Assembly: GCF_020421205.1 (NCBI RefSeq) | Contig: NZ_JAIZZH010000003.1 | Location: 186,001-250,000, forward strand | Length of the DNA: 64,000 bases | Direction of reading: 5' to 3' | Origin: Hymenobacter pini | GTDB taxonomy: Bacteria; Bacteroidota; Bacteroidia; Cytophagales; Hymenobacteraceae | Shown: piece after piece, positions 17,666-26,577 of the stretch | How the letters are laid out: the number at the start of each line of letters is the position of its first letter | How positions within the stretch are numbered: position 1 is the first letter of the stretch | Position numbers and translations under genes: made by a program | Notes under the pieces: model-generated | Database searches by the model: none | Seen by the model: the letters and a program-made list of their open reading frames with translations, nothing else | What the model was told of the DNA's origin: nothing

Positions 17666-18643
17666 GTGCCCAAACGCTTTTCCCCTGCTGAGTACATCGA
17701 CGGCGTGCTGGCCGGCAACCGCATCATGCTCAGCCGGGCTATTACGCTGGTAGAAAGCACCCTGCCTTCCGACCAGACCCTGGCCCGGCAGGTGCTGGAC
17801 GCCGTGCTCCCGCACGCAGGCCGCTCGGTACGGCTGGGTATTACGGGCGTGCCGGGTGTAGGCAAAAGCACGTTCATTGAGGCCCTGGGCCTGCACCTGG
17901 TGCGTGAGCAGGGCAAGCGCCTAGCGGTATTGGCCGTGGACCCCAGCAGCCAGCGCAGCGGGGGCAGCATCCTCGGCGACAAAACCCGCATGAATGAGCT
18001 GGCTGCCCACCCGCAGGCGTTCATCCGGCCCAGCCCCGCCGGCCGCAGCCTGGGCGGGGTTACGCGCAGCACCCGCGAGGCCCTGGCCCTCTGCGAAGCC
18101 GCCGGCCACGATGTTATTTTCGTGGAAACCGTGGGCGTGGGCCAGAGCGAAACCGCCGTACATGGTATGGTGGATTTCTTCCTGCTGCTGATGCTGGCCG
18201 GGGCCGGCGACGAGCTGCAGGGCATCAAAAAAGGCATCATGGAAATGGCCGATGCCGTGACCATCACCAAAGCCGACGGTGGCAATGAGCAGGCTGCCCG
18301 CCGGGCCCGAGCCGAGTACCAGAACGCCCTGCACCTGTTCCCGCTGGCTGCCTCCCGGTGGAGCCCGGTAGTCACCACCAGCTCGGCCCTCACCGGCGCG
18401 GGCGTGCCCGAAGTGTGGCAGGTGGTGGAGCAATACGTACAGCACGCCCAGGCCAACGGCTACTTCCAGCAGCGCCGCCAGGAGCAAAACCTACACTGGC
18501 TCCACGAAACCATCCGGGAGGCCCTAGAAGCCCAGTTCTACGCCCGCCCCGAAATTGCCAGCCGCTTGCCCGAACTACGGCGGCAGGTGATGAACGGGAG
18601 TAAATCGGCCTTCGGGGCTGCCGAGGAGTTGCTGAGGCTGTAG
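17666..18643 (+). CDS. meaB: Methylmalonyl-CoA mutase-associated GTPase MeaB
   Basis: A G-protein chaperone that gates delivery of adenosylcobalamin to methylmalonyl-CoA mutase and protects the enzyme during turnover. The 325-residue product has Walker A GVPGVGKST, the DPSSQRSGGSILGDKTRM switch region, VETVGVGQSE, and the base-recognition region ITKADGGN. The C-terminal dimerisation helices follow. The start is GTG 17666, and an ATG at 17655 is out of frame. The mutase genes are 13 kb away on the other strand, so it is not in their operon. Its stop codon is part of the large inverted repeat at 18641-18754. Confidence 0.95.
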   Translation: MPKRFSPAEYIDGVLAGNRIMLSRAITLVESTLPSDQTLARQVLDAVLPHAGRSVRLGITGVPGVGKSTFIEALGLHLVREQGKRLAVLAVDPSSQRSGGSILGDKTRMNELAAHPQAFIRPSPAGRSLGGVTRSTREALALCEAAGHDVIFVETVGVGQSETAVHGMVDFFLLLMLAGAGDELQGIKKGIMEMADAVTITKADGGNEQAARRARAEYQNALHLFPLAASRWSPVVTTSSALTGAGVPEVWQVVEQYVQHAQANGYFQQRRQEQNLHWLHETIREALEAQFYARPEIASRLPELRRQVMNGSKSAFGAAEELLRL

Positions 18644-18754
18644 CGCGCAGCTCTGCTTCGCGCACGAGCGGAGCGAGTAACCGGAACTGCCCTACAGAGG
18701 CATCGCGCGCCGGAACTCGCCTGCGGCTCGTGCGCGAAGCAGAGCTGCGCGCTA
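18641..18754. repeat. Large inverted repeat spanning both stop codons of convergent genes
   Basis: Perfect 29-base arms (18641-18669 and 18726-18754) with additional inner pairing (GCGAGT with ACTCGC). The left arm begins with the TAG stop of meaB, and the right arm ends with the TAG stop of the minus-strand gene at 18752. It probably acts as a bidirectional terminator, although no T-run is present. Confidence 0.8.
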
Positions 18755-19453
18755 CTGACACACTTCCAGCATTACTACCAAAGCATTGTTGCTGAGGGCT
18801 TCCAGCTCTACCTCCTGCACCTGCCAAAGTGCAAGACCATCTTTGGGATGCAGCAGACGGCCTTCTACCTCAAAAGCCCCGGCCAGCACGTAGGTAAAGA
18901 ATGAGGAATCCGCGTTGTGCAGCCGATACACATCCTCCTGTCGCCCCATAAAACGGCCCAGACTCAGGGCAAACGGCCACTGTTGATCAGCGGGGCTTAC
19001 TAAGTAGGCTAGGCCGTTTTCCAGCTGTTGAAATGTGTACTCGATGACGTCAGCGCGGGGTTGAGCGGAGGCAGTATCAGCGGCCAGCCACATGTGCAGG
19101 AAGCTCACGGCCACATCGGTGTAGGGGTTGCTGAGCACCAGCTGATGCCCGTTTGGCACTAGTCCTACCCACACCTGTTCCACCTGAACCAGTTCCTGAC
19201 TGAGCGCGTCGCCACAACCAATTTCTCCGGTTAGAGGCAGTAGCAGGCAGTAGGCGGCCTGATCGGCGGGCAGCGTCAGGTGCTGGCCCCCGCTTAGTGT
19301 TTCCTCATTAAAGGCCAGCAGGCGGCCCAGGGCTGGGCGTTGTGCATCCTGATAAGGCCCAAAGGAAAACACGCTGCGGCGGCTTGATTGCGCCGTGGTA
19401 AGCGTGCCATGCTGGTCGGCCAGGTAGATGCGGCCGGGCGTTTGTGGCATCAT
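18752..19453 (-). CDS. Pirin-like bicupin protein
   Basis: The 233-residue product has two cupin-like halves. The first half (IYLADQHGTL, then FSFGPYQDAQRPALGRLLAFNEETL) matches the bacterial pirin/YhhW arrangement, and the second half, beginning around FFTYVLAGAFEVEGRLL, is the C-terminal cupin. The usual pirin metal-binding HxH in the first cupin is not evident, so quercetinase activity is doubtful. The gene overlaps the upstream unknown gene by four bases (19450-19453), so the two are translationally coupled and probably work together. Confidence 0.6.
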   Translation of the reverse strand: MMPQTPGRIYLADQHGTLTTAQSSRRSVFSFGPYQDAQRPALGRLLAFNEETLSGGQHLTLPADQAAYCLLLPLTGEIGCGDALSQELVQVEQVWVGLVPNGHQLVLSNPYTDVAVSFLHMWLAADTASAQPRADVIEYTFQQLENGLAYLVSPADQQWPFALSLGRFMGRQEDVYRLHNADSSFFTYVLAGAFEVEGRLLHPKDGLALWQVQEVELEALSNNALVVMLEVCQ

Positions 19454-19965
19454 AAGGCGGGTAGTTGCTGAATGGAATACACGCTCACGTAAGGCTGCAC
19501 CGGCACCAGGTACGTCAGATGCTCCCCGTTTTCAGGGGCTGCGCCTGCCTCCGAAACCAGCAGCATGGTGCCAATGGTGTCGTGCCAGTTCAGGGCATCG
19601 GAGTAGAAGTTGATGGCCACCTGGTGCCGGCTCCGGTCCCGTAGGTCGGAGTTGATGATTTCGAACTGAAACCGGCTGAACTTCAGGAAATGCCGGCCCA
19701 GGTTGTCCACCACATCAGGTATTAATCCGCCCAGTTGGGGCAGGTAGCCGCGGGCTACGGCGCTTACCAGAAACGGCAGCTGCCCAGCCCCCGGCACGTG
19801 GTGCAGCAGCTCAGCGTAGGTGCGGTAGCGGCCCTCCGGGTTAAACGTCTGGGCCTGCAGCCGTAACTCGTTGTAGGTATCCTCAAACACCAGCTTATCC
19901 CAGGGGCGCGAGGCGGCGGCATCCAGTATTTTTCGATAGCACAGAGTAATAATACGTTCAGCCAT
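19450..19965 (-). CDS. Unknown soluble protein coupled to the pirin-like gene
   Basis: The 171-residue product has no signal peptide, membrane helix or recognisable motif. It is rich in aromatic residues (FSRFQFEIINSDLRDRS) and has the look of a compact alpha/beta fold. The start at 19965 follows a terminator at 19989-20025. Its only informative context is the four-base overlap with the pirin-like gene downstream. I do not assign a function. Confidence 0.6.
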   Translation of the reverse strand: MAERIITLCYRKILDAAASRPWDKLVFEDTYNELRLQAQTFNPEGRYRTYAELLHHVPGAGQLPFLVSAVARGYLPQLGGLIPDVVDNLGRHFLKFSRFQFEIINSDLRDRSRHQVAINFYSDALNWHDTIGTMLLVSEAGAAPENGEHLTYLVPVQPYVSVYSIQQLPAL

Positions 19966-19988
19966 ACAGAACAGATCAGCTTAACAAC

Positions 19989-20025
19989 AGAACCCGCCCC
20001 AGTCACTTGCGCCGGGGCGGGTTCT
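19989..20025 (-). terminator. Terminator after the dioxygenase gene
   Basis: AGAACCCGCCCC (19989-20000) pairs with 20014-20025. On the minus strand it is followed by GTTGTTAAGC. Confidence 0.7.
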
Positions 20026-20051
20026 CCTTACGGCCAAAGGTGGCGGAGAGG

Positions 20052-20789
20052 CTACGCCGGTACGGCGAAGGAAATATTCAGCTGGAAGCCGTCGGTGGTG
20101 TTGCCGGTTACGGTAGCCAGCTCCTGCGTTACCCCGTCGCTGAACACGTTGTCCTGGGCATTATAGGTATAGCCACTCATGCCCTTGCTGTACCCGTTTA
20201 CGGCGGCTACGGCCGTGCCAGTGCCTTCGGGGAAGGCAATCTGGGTTACTTTCAGGGAGGTGCCGGTGGCCGAGTACACGTGCACGTGGATGTGGGTGGC
20301 GCGGCCCGAGTACCAGCCCGGAAAGATGGTGGTGAACTGCACCTGTCCGCTGGCATTGGTGGTTTGGCGGCCGCGCAGGAAGTGTACGCTCTGATAATTG
20401 GTGCTCTGCATGCCCGAGCCCCCGTACTCCGAGTAGTTGCCCTCTTTGTCGCAGTGCCAGATATCCACCAGTGCCCCGGCCAGGGCGGCGCAGCTGGCGT
20501 TGCTGTTGGTAATGGTGATGGTGGCCGTTAGCTTGTAGCCCGTGCGGTCGTCCCGGATGTCGGAGCGCACGTACGACGAAGGTACTTTCGTGGGGAAAGG
20601 GCCTTCGGTTTCAGTGGGAGCCACGGTGCAGCTCCCCGAGCTGGTACCGCCCGAGGTAGTCCCACCGGAGGTGCTGCCGCTGCCGGTGGGCGAGGCGGCC
20701 TCCGAGTCGTCTTTGCTGCAGGCCGCCAATACCGCCGGAGCCGAAATAGCGCCTACAAACAGGCTCTTCAAAAAACTCTTGCGTTCCAT
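20052..20789 (-). CDS. Intradiol ring-cleavage dioxygenase-like lipoprotein
   Basis: The 245-residue product has a lipoprotein signal (lipobox VLAAC, Cys24), a Gly/Ser/Thr linker of about 25 residues and an intradiol dioxygenase domain. TEGPF (about 61) is the characteristic entry motif. Tyr119 in GNYSEYGG, Tyr160 in PGWY and His166/His168 in RATHIHVHV are the four expected iron(III) ligands, so the site looks intact. Characterised relatives cleave catechol or protocatechuate, but envelope lipoprotein forms are uncharacterised. The ATG at 20789 is chosen because the longer frame translates a terminator palindrome. No aromatic-degradation genes are adjacent. Confidence 0.88.
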   Translation of the reverse strand: MERKSFLKSLFVGAISAPAVLAACSKDDSEAASPTGSGSTSGGTTSGGTSSGSCTVAPTETEGPFPTKVPSSYVRSDIRDDRTGYKLTATITITNSNASCAALAGALVDIWHCDKEGNYSEYGGSGMQSTNYQSVHFLRGRQTTNASGQVQFTTIFPGWYSGRATHIHVHVYSATGTSLKVTQIAFPEGTGTAVAAVNGYSKGMSGYTYNAQDNVFSDGVTQELATVTGNTTDGFQLNISFAVPA

Positions 20790-20901
20790 AAGGCTTTCCG
20801 GGTTAGGATGTTGTCTGATTTTCCACCCTAAGTTCTCCGGCCTCCGGTTCGCAGCCAATTCCAATCGATAGAAGCTCGTCAATTCCCGATGAACCAGAAA
20901 C

Positions 20902-20959
20902 CTTACTATACCAACGGCCCGGTACGCGCTACAGGCGACCGGGCCGTTGGTATAGTAAG
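20902..20959 (-). terminator. Terminator after the DUF5916 gene
   Basis: Perfect 22-base arms (20902-20923 and 20938-20959) around a 14-base loop, directly downstream of the stop at 20969. Confidence 0.75.
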
Positions 20960-20968
20960 CTTCCACTA

Positions 20969-23572
20969 TTACACCTTCGAGCGGCGCTTCAGCATCAGGT
21001 AATCCAAATAGTACAGCACCTTCACGCTTACGTTGTTATTGTGGGGCGTGTTGATGGTGTTGCTCAGGTTATCAAAGTACAGCGGGGTGGCCTCGTTGGC
21101 TTCCAGGAAAGAGGAGCTGGCGTTTTTCCACACAATGCTCACCTGCGAGCCGGGCGCAAACCACCAGGAGTACACGGCATCCACGTTGAAGGCGTTGAAG
21201 GTATTGTCCCGGTTGCGGCGGTAGTCCACGGGCTGCTCCTTGCCATCCTTACCCAGGCTGGCAAACTCGCTGTAGTTCACCGTGCTGGTGTAGTGGCGCA
21301 CCCGCACCGTCAGGGACATGCGGTTGTTGAACGTATAGCCGCCCGATACCGTGTTAGTTACTGTGAGCACGCGGCGCACGCCCAGCAGCACGTCGCCGGG
21401 GTGGTCGTCGCGGAAGCGGGCATCATCAGGCAAGCTGCCGTCGAGGCCGCCATTCACGTAGCCCACCTGGTTTTGGCGCAGGTTCCAGTCGAAGCTGTAG
21501 CGGAAGTTGAGCTGGTTGCTTACACGGTAGCGGGGCGACACGTTGAAGCCGTAACCCATGCGGCGGGGCCGCGCAAACCGGTCGTCCTGGGCGTACCACC
21601 GCACGCCGGCATTCATATCCCAGGCCAGTTTTTTGCGGTAGTCGGTGGAGATGAACCCGCCCACGTTGGCATTCACCGGCACCCGCACATAGTAGTCACC
21701 CAGCGGGTACTGGCGGGGCTCGTAGTAGTCGTGGGTGACGGGGTTCACGTCGAAGTTCATGCCCGTGGTCAGGAAGCTCTTGGTGAAAGTGGTGTTCCAG
21801 CCGGCGGCCAGGTTGGCGTTCTGGTAGCGCGTGGGCTTGTACAGCAACGAGTGGCTAAGGCTGGCCCAGGAGTAGAAGTTATTGACCTTCCAGAAGGGCT
21901 TGTACTTGTTGTAGCTGATGTTGGCGTACTGCGAAATGTTGTTGTTGCCGAACAGAATGCCCAGGTCGTTGGGGTTGTAGTGGTCCGACTCGATGCCCTG
22001 CCCCAACTGCCAGGTGAAGTTGCCGCTGATTTTGCTCACGCCAATCTGGTACTTGTAACCGTTCTGGTCGTCGATGCGCTCCTCCGAGCCGAACACGTTG
22101 CCGCGCCGCCGCGAGTACACCACCCGCCCATCCACGGCGTAGGAGTTCTTTTTGTTGGCGAAGCGGAACAGGCCACCCGTCACGTTGGCATCGTAGGTGC
22201 TACCCCAGCGCGTCACGTTGGTGTTAATGAGCGAGACGTAGGAGTTATTCTTGAGCGACTGGTCGAGCACCACAATGTTGTAGTTGCTGAACGGCTGCGT
22301 CAGCACGTCCCGCTCCCGCCCGTCCACCGAGTCGCGCACGGTGGCGTACACGTCGTTGCTGAGGGCGTTGAACACGCCTACACCCAGGCCGTTCTTGGTG
22401 CGGCCCGATACCTTGGTGGCGTTGAGCAGGCGCGTTACGCCGGGGTTGCTCACCACGGCCTCGCCCGGCCGGCGCTTACCGTCGGGGCCCATTTCGCTGG
22501 CCCGCAGCTGCCCACTCACGTTGTAGAACCCGATGGGCTGGGCCCCTACCCGCCGGGAGTAAAACAGGTCGCCTTTGTTGAACAGCTCGGTGCCTTCAGT
22601 GAAGAACTGCCGGTTTTCGTTGTATTGCACCTCAAACGGCGAGAGGTTGAGCACCTGGTTGTCGCTCTGCACCTGCCCGAAGTCGGGAACCAGCGTGGCA
22701 TCCAACGTGAAGCTCTCGTTGATGCCCCATTTCACGTCGGCCCCGCCGTTGAAGGAGGTGCTGGTGTTGCGGGTGCCCTGCACGTTGTAGGGGTAGTGGT
22801 TGGCGTAGGCCGATATGTAGGGCGTAAGCGAGAGGCGCAACGGAGGCTGCACATCCTTAATACCTTGTAGCTCGCCCCACTGGTTCACGAAGCCATCCAC
22901 GGCGGGGCGCACTTCATTCCAGAAAAAGCCCTGGTTTTCCTTTTTGCGCTGGCGCATGAAGTTCACGCCCCACAGCTGCTCGGGGGCTTTGCTGAAGCGG
23001 ATGGCCGAGTACGGAATCCGCATTTCGCACACCCAATCGGTGCCGCGCAGGGCAGTGCGCGAATCCCACACGGCATTCCAGTTGAAATCCTCGCCCCCGG
23101 CCGGGGAGTAGCGGGCATCGGCCTGCACGCCACCGGTAGTCACGAAGAAGCCGTAGCCGTTGATTTTATCGTGGTAGGTATCCAGGAAAATCCCGAAGAA
23201 GTCGGTGTTGCCCATGTTGTCGCGCCCCGACAGCTCCCGCATAATCGAGTCCTGGCTTACGTCGTGCATGAGGGCACCCACGTACAGGTTGGCATCATCA
23301 TAGAGGATGCGCACCTCAGTTTTGTGCTTTTCGTGGGGGCCGGGGTTGGGGCGGTTCTGGATGAAGTCGGTGGCAATGGGCGCCTGCTGCCAGGCGGCCT
23401 CGTTCAGGTCGCCATCCAGCTTAATGGCTTCGGTGATGCGCACGGCCTGCAGCTGGCGCTTAGGAGCGGGCACGGCGGCATTGCCGGGCGTTTCGGGGGT
23501 GGTTTGGGCTTGTGCTGCGCCAGCCAACCAGAGCCAGCCAACCAGTAGCAGGAGCACACGACAACAGTTCAC
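20969..23572 (-). CDS. DUF5916 protein: carbohydrate-binding-like domain plus outer-membrane barrel
   Basis: The product is about 867 residues from a GTG at 23572, which places a signal peptide (CCRVLLLLVGWLWLAGAAQAQ region) at the N-terminus. The open frame to 23749 adds an unlikely Pro-rich stretch. After the signal comes a CBM9-like domain (ITEAIKLDGDLNEAAWQQA, then FIQNRPNPGP, DDANLYVGALMHD and TDFFGIFLDTYHDK). A long C-terminal region of alternating strands follows that should form an outer-membrane barrel (PDFGQVQSDNQVLN and PFEVQYNENRQFFTEG are family signatures). The role of DUF5916 is unknown, with glycan or peptide binding at the surface being plausible. A 21-base-arm class terminator follows it. 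Confidence 0.85.
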   Translation of the reverse strand: MNCCRVLLLLVGWLWLAGAAQAQTTPETPGNAAVPAPKRQLQAVRITEAIKLDGDLNEAAWQQAPIATDFIQNRPNPGPHEKHKTEVRILYDDANLYVGALMHDVSQDSIMRELSGRDNMGNTDFFGIFLDTYHDKINGYGFFVTTGGVQADARYSPAGGEDFNWNAVWDSRTALRGTDWVCEMRIPYSAIRFSKAPEQLWGVNFMRQRKKENQGFFWNEVRPAVDGFVNQWGELQGIKDVQPPLRLSLTPYISAYANHYPYNVQGTRNTSTSFNGGADVKWGINESFTLDATLVPDFGQVQSDNQVLNLSPFEVQYNENRQFFTEGTELFNKGDLFYSRRVGAQPIGFYNVSGQLRASEMGPDGKRRPGEAVVSNPGVTRLLNATKVSGRTKNGLGVGVFNALSNDVYATVRDSVDGRERDVLTQPFSNYNIVVLDQSLKNNSYVSLINTNVTRWGSTYDANVTGGLFRFANKKNSYAVDGRVVYSRRRGNVFGSEERIDDQNGYKYQIGVSKISGNFTWQLGQGIESDHYNPNDLGILFGNNNISQYANISYNKYKPFWKVNNFYSWASLSHSLLYKPTRYQNANLAAGWNTTFTKSFLTTGMNFDVNPVTHDYYEPRQYPLGDYYVRVPVNANVGGFISTDYRKKLAWDMNAGVRWYAQDDRFARPRRMGYGFNVSPRYRVSNQLNFRYSFDWNLRQNQVGYVNGGLDGSLPDDARFRDDHPGDVLLGVRRVLTVTNTVSGGYTFNNRMSLTVRVRHYTSTVNYSEFASLGKDGKEQPVDYRRNRDNTFNAFNVDAVYSWWFAPGSQVSIVWKNASSSFLEANEATPLYFDNLSNTINTPHNNNVSVKVLYYLDYLMLKRRSKV

Positions 23573-23769
23573 GACGCAACGACGAGAGAAAAAGTACAAC
23601 AAGCAGAAGGTGGTAGAGGGGATGAAATTGCCCGGCAACCGGGGCGGAAAACGTGGGGTGGTGCCAGTACCGGAGGTCTGTTTTGCCGGCCAGTGCTGGC
23701 CGGAATGCTGCAATAGATGCAGCGCGGCCCCTAACCGTTGCCTGTTCACGAATACTTCACACTAAAAAA

Positions 23770-23797
23770 ATCGGCCGCCGTTGCAGCGGCGGCCGAT
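23770..23797 (-). terminator. Rho-independent terminator after the M56 gene
   Basis: ATCGGCCGCCG (23770-23780) pairs with 23787-23797. On the minus strand it is followed by seven T. Confidence 0.9.
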
Positions 23798-23814
23798 GGT
23801 AGCCTTTCACTCAG

Positions 23815-26577
23815 CTATTCACTTATCGAAATCTGCACGTTGCGGTGGGTATTACGGCCATTGCCGTCCGATTCATCCACCAGCTTGCGGTACTTATTAG
23901 CCAAAGCATCCGACTGCTTTTTGCCATTGACGATCAGGCCTTCGTCGTTCAGCTGAAACTGGAAGCTCTTTTCGTTGGCGCCAATTACTCCATCCTTGCG
24001 CAGCTCAGCCCGGATGTTGTCGGAGTTGAAGCGGGGGGCACGGGGGGCGCGAGGAACCCGGGGCGGTGGCGGCGGAGCGGGAGCACCCACTGCTGGCGGA
24101 GCAGGAGGAGTTGGCGGCGCGGCCGGGGCGTCGGGGCCACGGAAGTCCACCGTGCTGCCAGAGGTCTGACGGTTCATCACAAATGAACCCTTGGTCAGCT
24201 TGCGGCCGGTTTGCTTTTCAACCAGCTTCAGGTATTTGTCGCGCATAGCGGCCGACTGCTTTTTGCCATTCACCGTGAAGCTGGTGGGGCTTAGGCTCAT
24301 CTGTACGTTGTTGGAGCTTTTGATGAGGCCATCCTTGCGCAACTCGCGCAGCAAGGCTTCTTCGGAGTCCCGCCCCTCACGGCGGCGCAGGTCGGCATCG
24401 GAACGGCGTAGTTCAGCCTCCGAGCGGCGCAAGTCGGCTTCGTTGCGGCGCATATCACTCTCATGTCGACGCATATCGGCTTCCAGTCGGCGCATCTCGG
24501 CCTCGTGGCGGCGCATTTCGGCTTCCAGCCGGCGGCGGGTTGCATCGTCGTTGCCACCGTTGCGGCTACGGTCCTCAGCATCCTCCATCCGGTCGCGCAG
24601 GTCTTCCCGGAAATCGTCACGGGCATCCTGCTGCTGCTCCCGGATATTCTCCAGCTGTTCCTCAATCTGGGCGCGCTGCTCCTCATTCAGATCCTCATCG
24701 GTGAGCGTGCTACGGAGCGAGTTTTCAGCGCCCTGCAGCGCCTGTAGACGGTTTTTCAGCCCCTGGAGGCGGCCCTTGGCGGCCTGATCCATCCAGACAT
24801 CGGCCCCACGGTTCATCTCCACGCGCCACTGCGGATTTTCGCGCAGCTGGCGGCGGGCGTCGGCGGTGGCGCGCTGGGCATCAGCCTTGATGCGGGCCAC
24901 ATCGGCGGCGCTCAGCCCCGGCCCCTGGAAACGGAAGCCTTGGGCAAACTTGTCGTCGAAGTTGTAATTGAAGCTCCGGCCGCTGGCCCAGGCCTGCCGG
25001 CCGGCCGGCAACTGAATCACCTCTACCTGGCTGGCGGCTTTTTTGCTTTTCTGTTTGCCGGTACTGGCCGTTTCCACGGGCTGGCCATCTACCGTGAGGC
25101 TGGTAATACGGCCTTTTTTGTCTTTCTCAATGACTACAGTACCGGGGCGGCTGCGGCCGGGCCCTTGCATTACCACCACCTGCTGGCGGGCGCGCTTGCG
25201 CTTCTTGCCTTCGTCATCGTCGCCACCCGCGGCATCGGTAGCCTCGTTGGAGCTAAACGTGTGATTGAAGGAAGTAGCAGGAGCTGCTTCCGGGCTGGTA
25301 GCCACGGGGGCGTTAAGCGCGGCCAGATCATCCTCACCGGCAACGGGCGGCAGTGTAGCTGGGGCACCGGGTGCCAGGCTTACCGATTTTTTCTGCGTGG
25401 TATCAGGTTCCGTGTTCAGGAAGGGCAGTTGTTTCAAAGTGCTGCCCAGTGATGAGGAATTGGCGGGCCGGGGGTCAGCCATGGCTACGGCCGAGGTCAG
25501 CAGCACTAAACCGCTCAATACAACGCAGGCGGCCATAAAGCCCTCCGTGAACGTGGGGGCCGTGCGGCCCTGCACCAGCCGCCGGATGCGGCCCAGCACC
25601 GAGCCATCGGGGCCCAGGGCCGACATGGCCAGGCGGGTTTCGGCGGGTTCGGGGGCGGCGGTCAGCTCGGCTAGCGCGGCCAGGGCGCGGGCTACGGTGA
25701 GGGCATTGCCGCCTACCAGGGCAGTGGCGGCATCGTCGCAGCAGTTTTCACGCTCCGTGCGCAGGCAGGCCGTAATAAACCACACGGCCGGGTGGTAGAA
25801 AAACAGGGTTTCGGCTACCGATTGCACCAGGTTCATGAGGTAGTCGCGGCGCTGCACATGGGCCAGCTCGTGGGCCAGAATGGCCTCCAGATATGCCGCG
25901 CTGAGGCCCGAAACGGTGCCCAGCGGCAGCAGAATTACGGGGCTCAGGTGACCCACCACTACCGGCACCCGCACCAGCGCCGATTCCAGCAGTTGCACCG
26001 GCTGCTTCAGGTTGGCTTTATCGGCCAGGGCCTGCAGGCGCTGCTGCCACTCCTCGGCCAGGGGCTGCACCCGGTAACGGCGCAGGCGCTGCACATAGGC
26101 CAGCCCCCCAAGCAGGCGGAGCGTCATGGCCAGCAACCCCAGTAGCCAGGCAGCTACCAGCACCGGCAGGTTGTTATCGAAGTAGGTAAGCCAGGCCTGC
26201 AGACCGGTAGGCGCGGCCGGCTCCACGGCTACCGGAGCCGCCTGCACGGTTGCCGTAGCTACCGTGGCAGTTGTAGGCGTACTACCATCGGCACGTACGG
26301 CGGCATCATTGCCTACCGTGAAACCGGCAGTGGCCGACGAAGCCGCAGGCGGCGCGGCGGTGTAGTACCGGGCAAAGGTGATGCTGGCCAGCGTGAGCAG
26401 CACCAGCAAGGCCGCCGCCGAGGTACGGTAGCGGACTTCGGCGCTATGCTGGCGCAGCAGCAGCAGCAAGCCCGCCAGGGCCAACGCTACCACGGCTCCC
26501 TGCCAGAGGGAGTGCACCAACGTCCAGCCCAGGGCGCGCACCAGCGCGGGGGGCAAAAAGGTTTCCAGCCAGTTCAT
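23815..26577 (-). CDS. M56/BlaR1-type membrane metallopeptidase with a duplicated C-terminal domain
   Basis: The 920-residue product begins with helices near 10-40, 55-70 and 138-160 and then carries the zinc motif HELAH (236-240) with the downstream ENCCDDAA (about 277-284). A last membrane helix lies near 350-366. In BlaR1/MecR1 such peptidases cleave the cognate BlaI repressor. The C-terminal 550 residues are unusual. They contain a long charged helix, a coiled coil of about eight heptads with RR in each (about 680-735), and two copies of a domain containing ELRKDG and VNGKKQS (about 744-795 and 858-909), separated by a Pro-rich linker. There is no penicillin-binding domain. It overlaps the repressor gene by four bases. 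Confidence 0.88.
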   Translation of the reverse strand: MNWLETFLPPALVRALGWTLVHSLWQGAVVALALAGLLLLLRQHSAEVRYRTSAAALLVLLTLASITFARYYTAAPPAASSATAGFTVGNDAAVRADGSTPTTATVATATVQAAPVAVEPAAPTGLQAWLTYFDNNLPVLVAAWLLGLLAMTLRLLGGLAYVQRLRRYRVQPLAEEWQQRLQALADKANLKQPVQLLESALVRVPVVVGHLSPVILLPLGTVSGLSAAYLEAILAHELAHVQRRDYLMNLVQSVAETLFFYHPAVWFITACLRTERENCCDDAATALVGGNALTVARALAALAELTAAPEPAETRLAMSALGPDGSVLGRIRRLVQGRTAPTFTEGFMAACVVLSGLVLLTSAVAMADPRPANSSSLGSTLKQLPFLNTEPDTTQKKSVSLAPGAPATLPPVAGEDDLAALNAPVATSPEAAPATSFNHTFSSNEATDAAGGDDDEGKKRKRARQQVVVMQGPGRSRPGTVVIEKDKKGRITSLTVDGQPVETASTGKQKSKKAASQVEVIQLPAGRQAWASGRSFNYNFDDKFAQGFRFQGPGLSAADVARIKADAQRATADARRQLRENPQWRVEMNRGADVWMDQAAKGRLQGLKNRLQALQGAENSLRSTLTDEDLNEEQRAQIEEQLENIREQQQDARDDFREDLRDRMEDAEDRSRNGGNDDATRRRLEAEMRRHEAEMRRLEADMRRHESDMRRNEADLRRSEAELRRSDADLRRREGRDSEEALLRELRKDGLIKSSNNVQMSLSPTSFTVNGKKQSAAMRDKYLKLVEKQTGRKLTKGSFVMNRQTSGSTVDFRGPDAPAAPPTPPAPPAVGAPAPPPPPRVPRAPRAPRFNSDNIRAELRKDGVIGANEKSFQFQLNDEGLIVNGKKQSDALANKYRKLVDESDGNGRNTHRNVQISISE

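Noticed and set aside
21041..22870. Long open frame of 609 codons on the plus strand
   Set aside because: It lies opposite the DUF5916 gene, has Val/His-rich low-complexity translation and no family features. It is a shadow of GC-rich codon use.
24371..24540. Periodic 21-base repeats that could suggest a CRISPR or minisatellite
   Set aside because: They code for a regular heptad coiled coil in the M56 protein and have no unique spacers.
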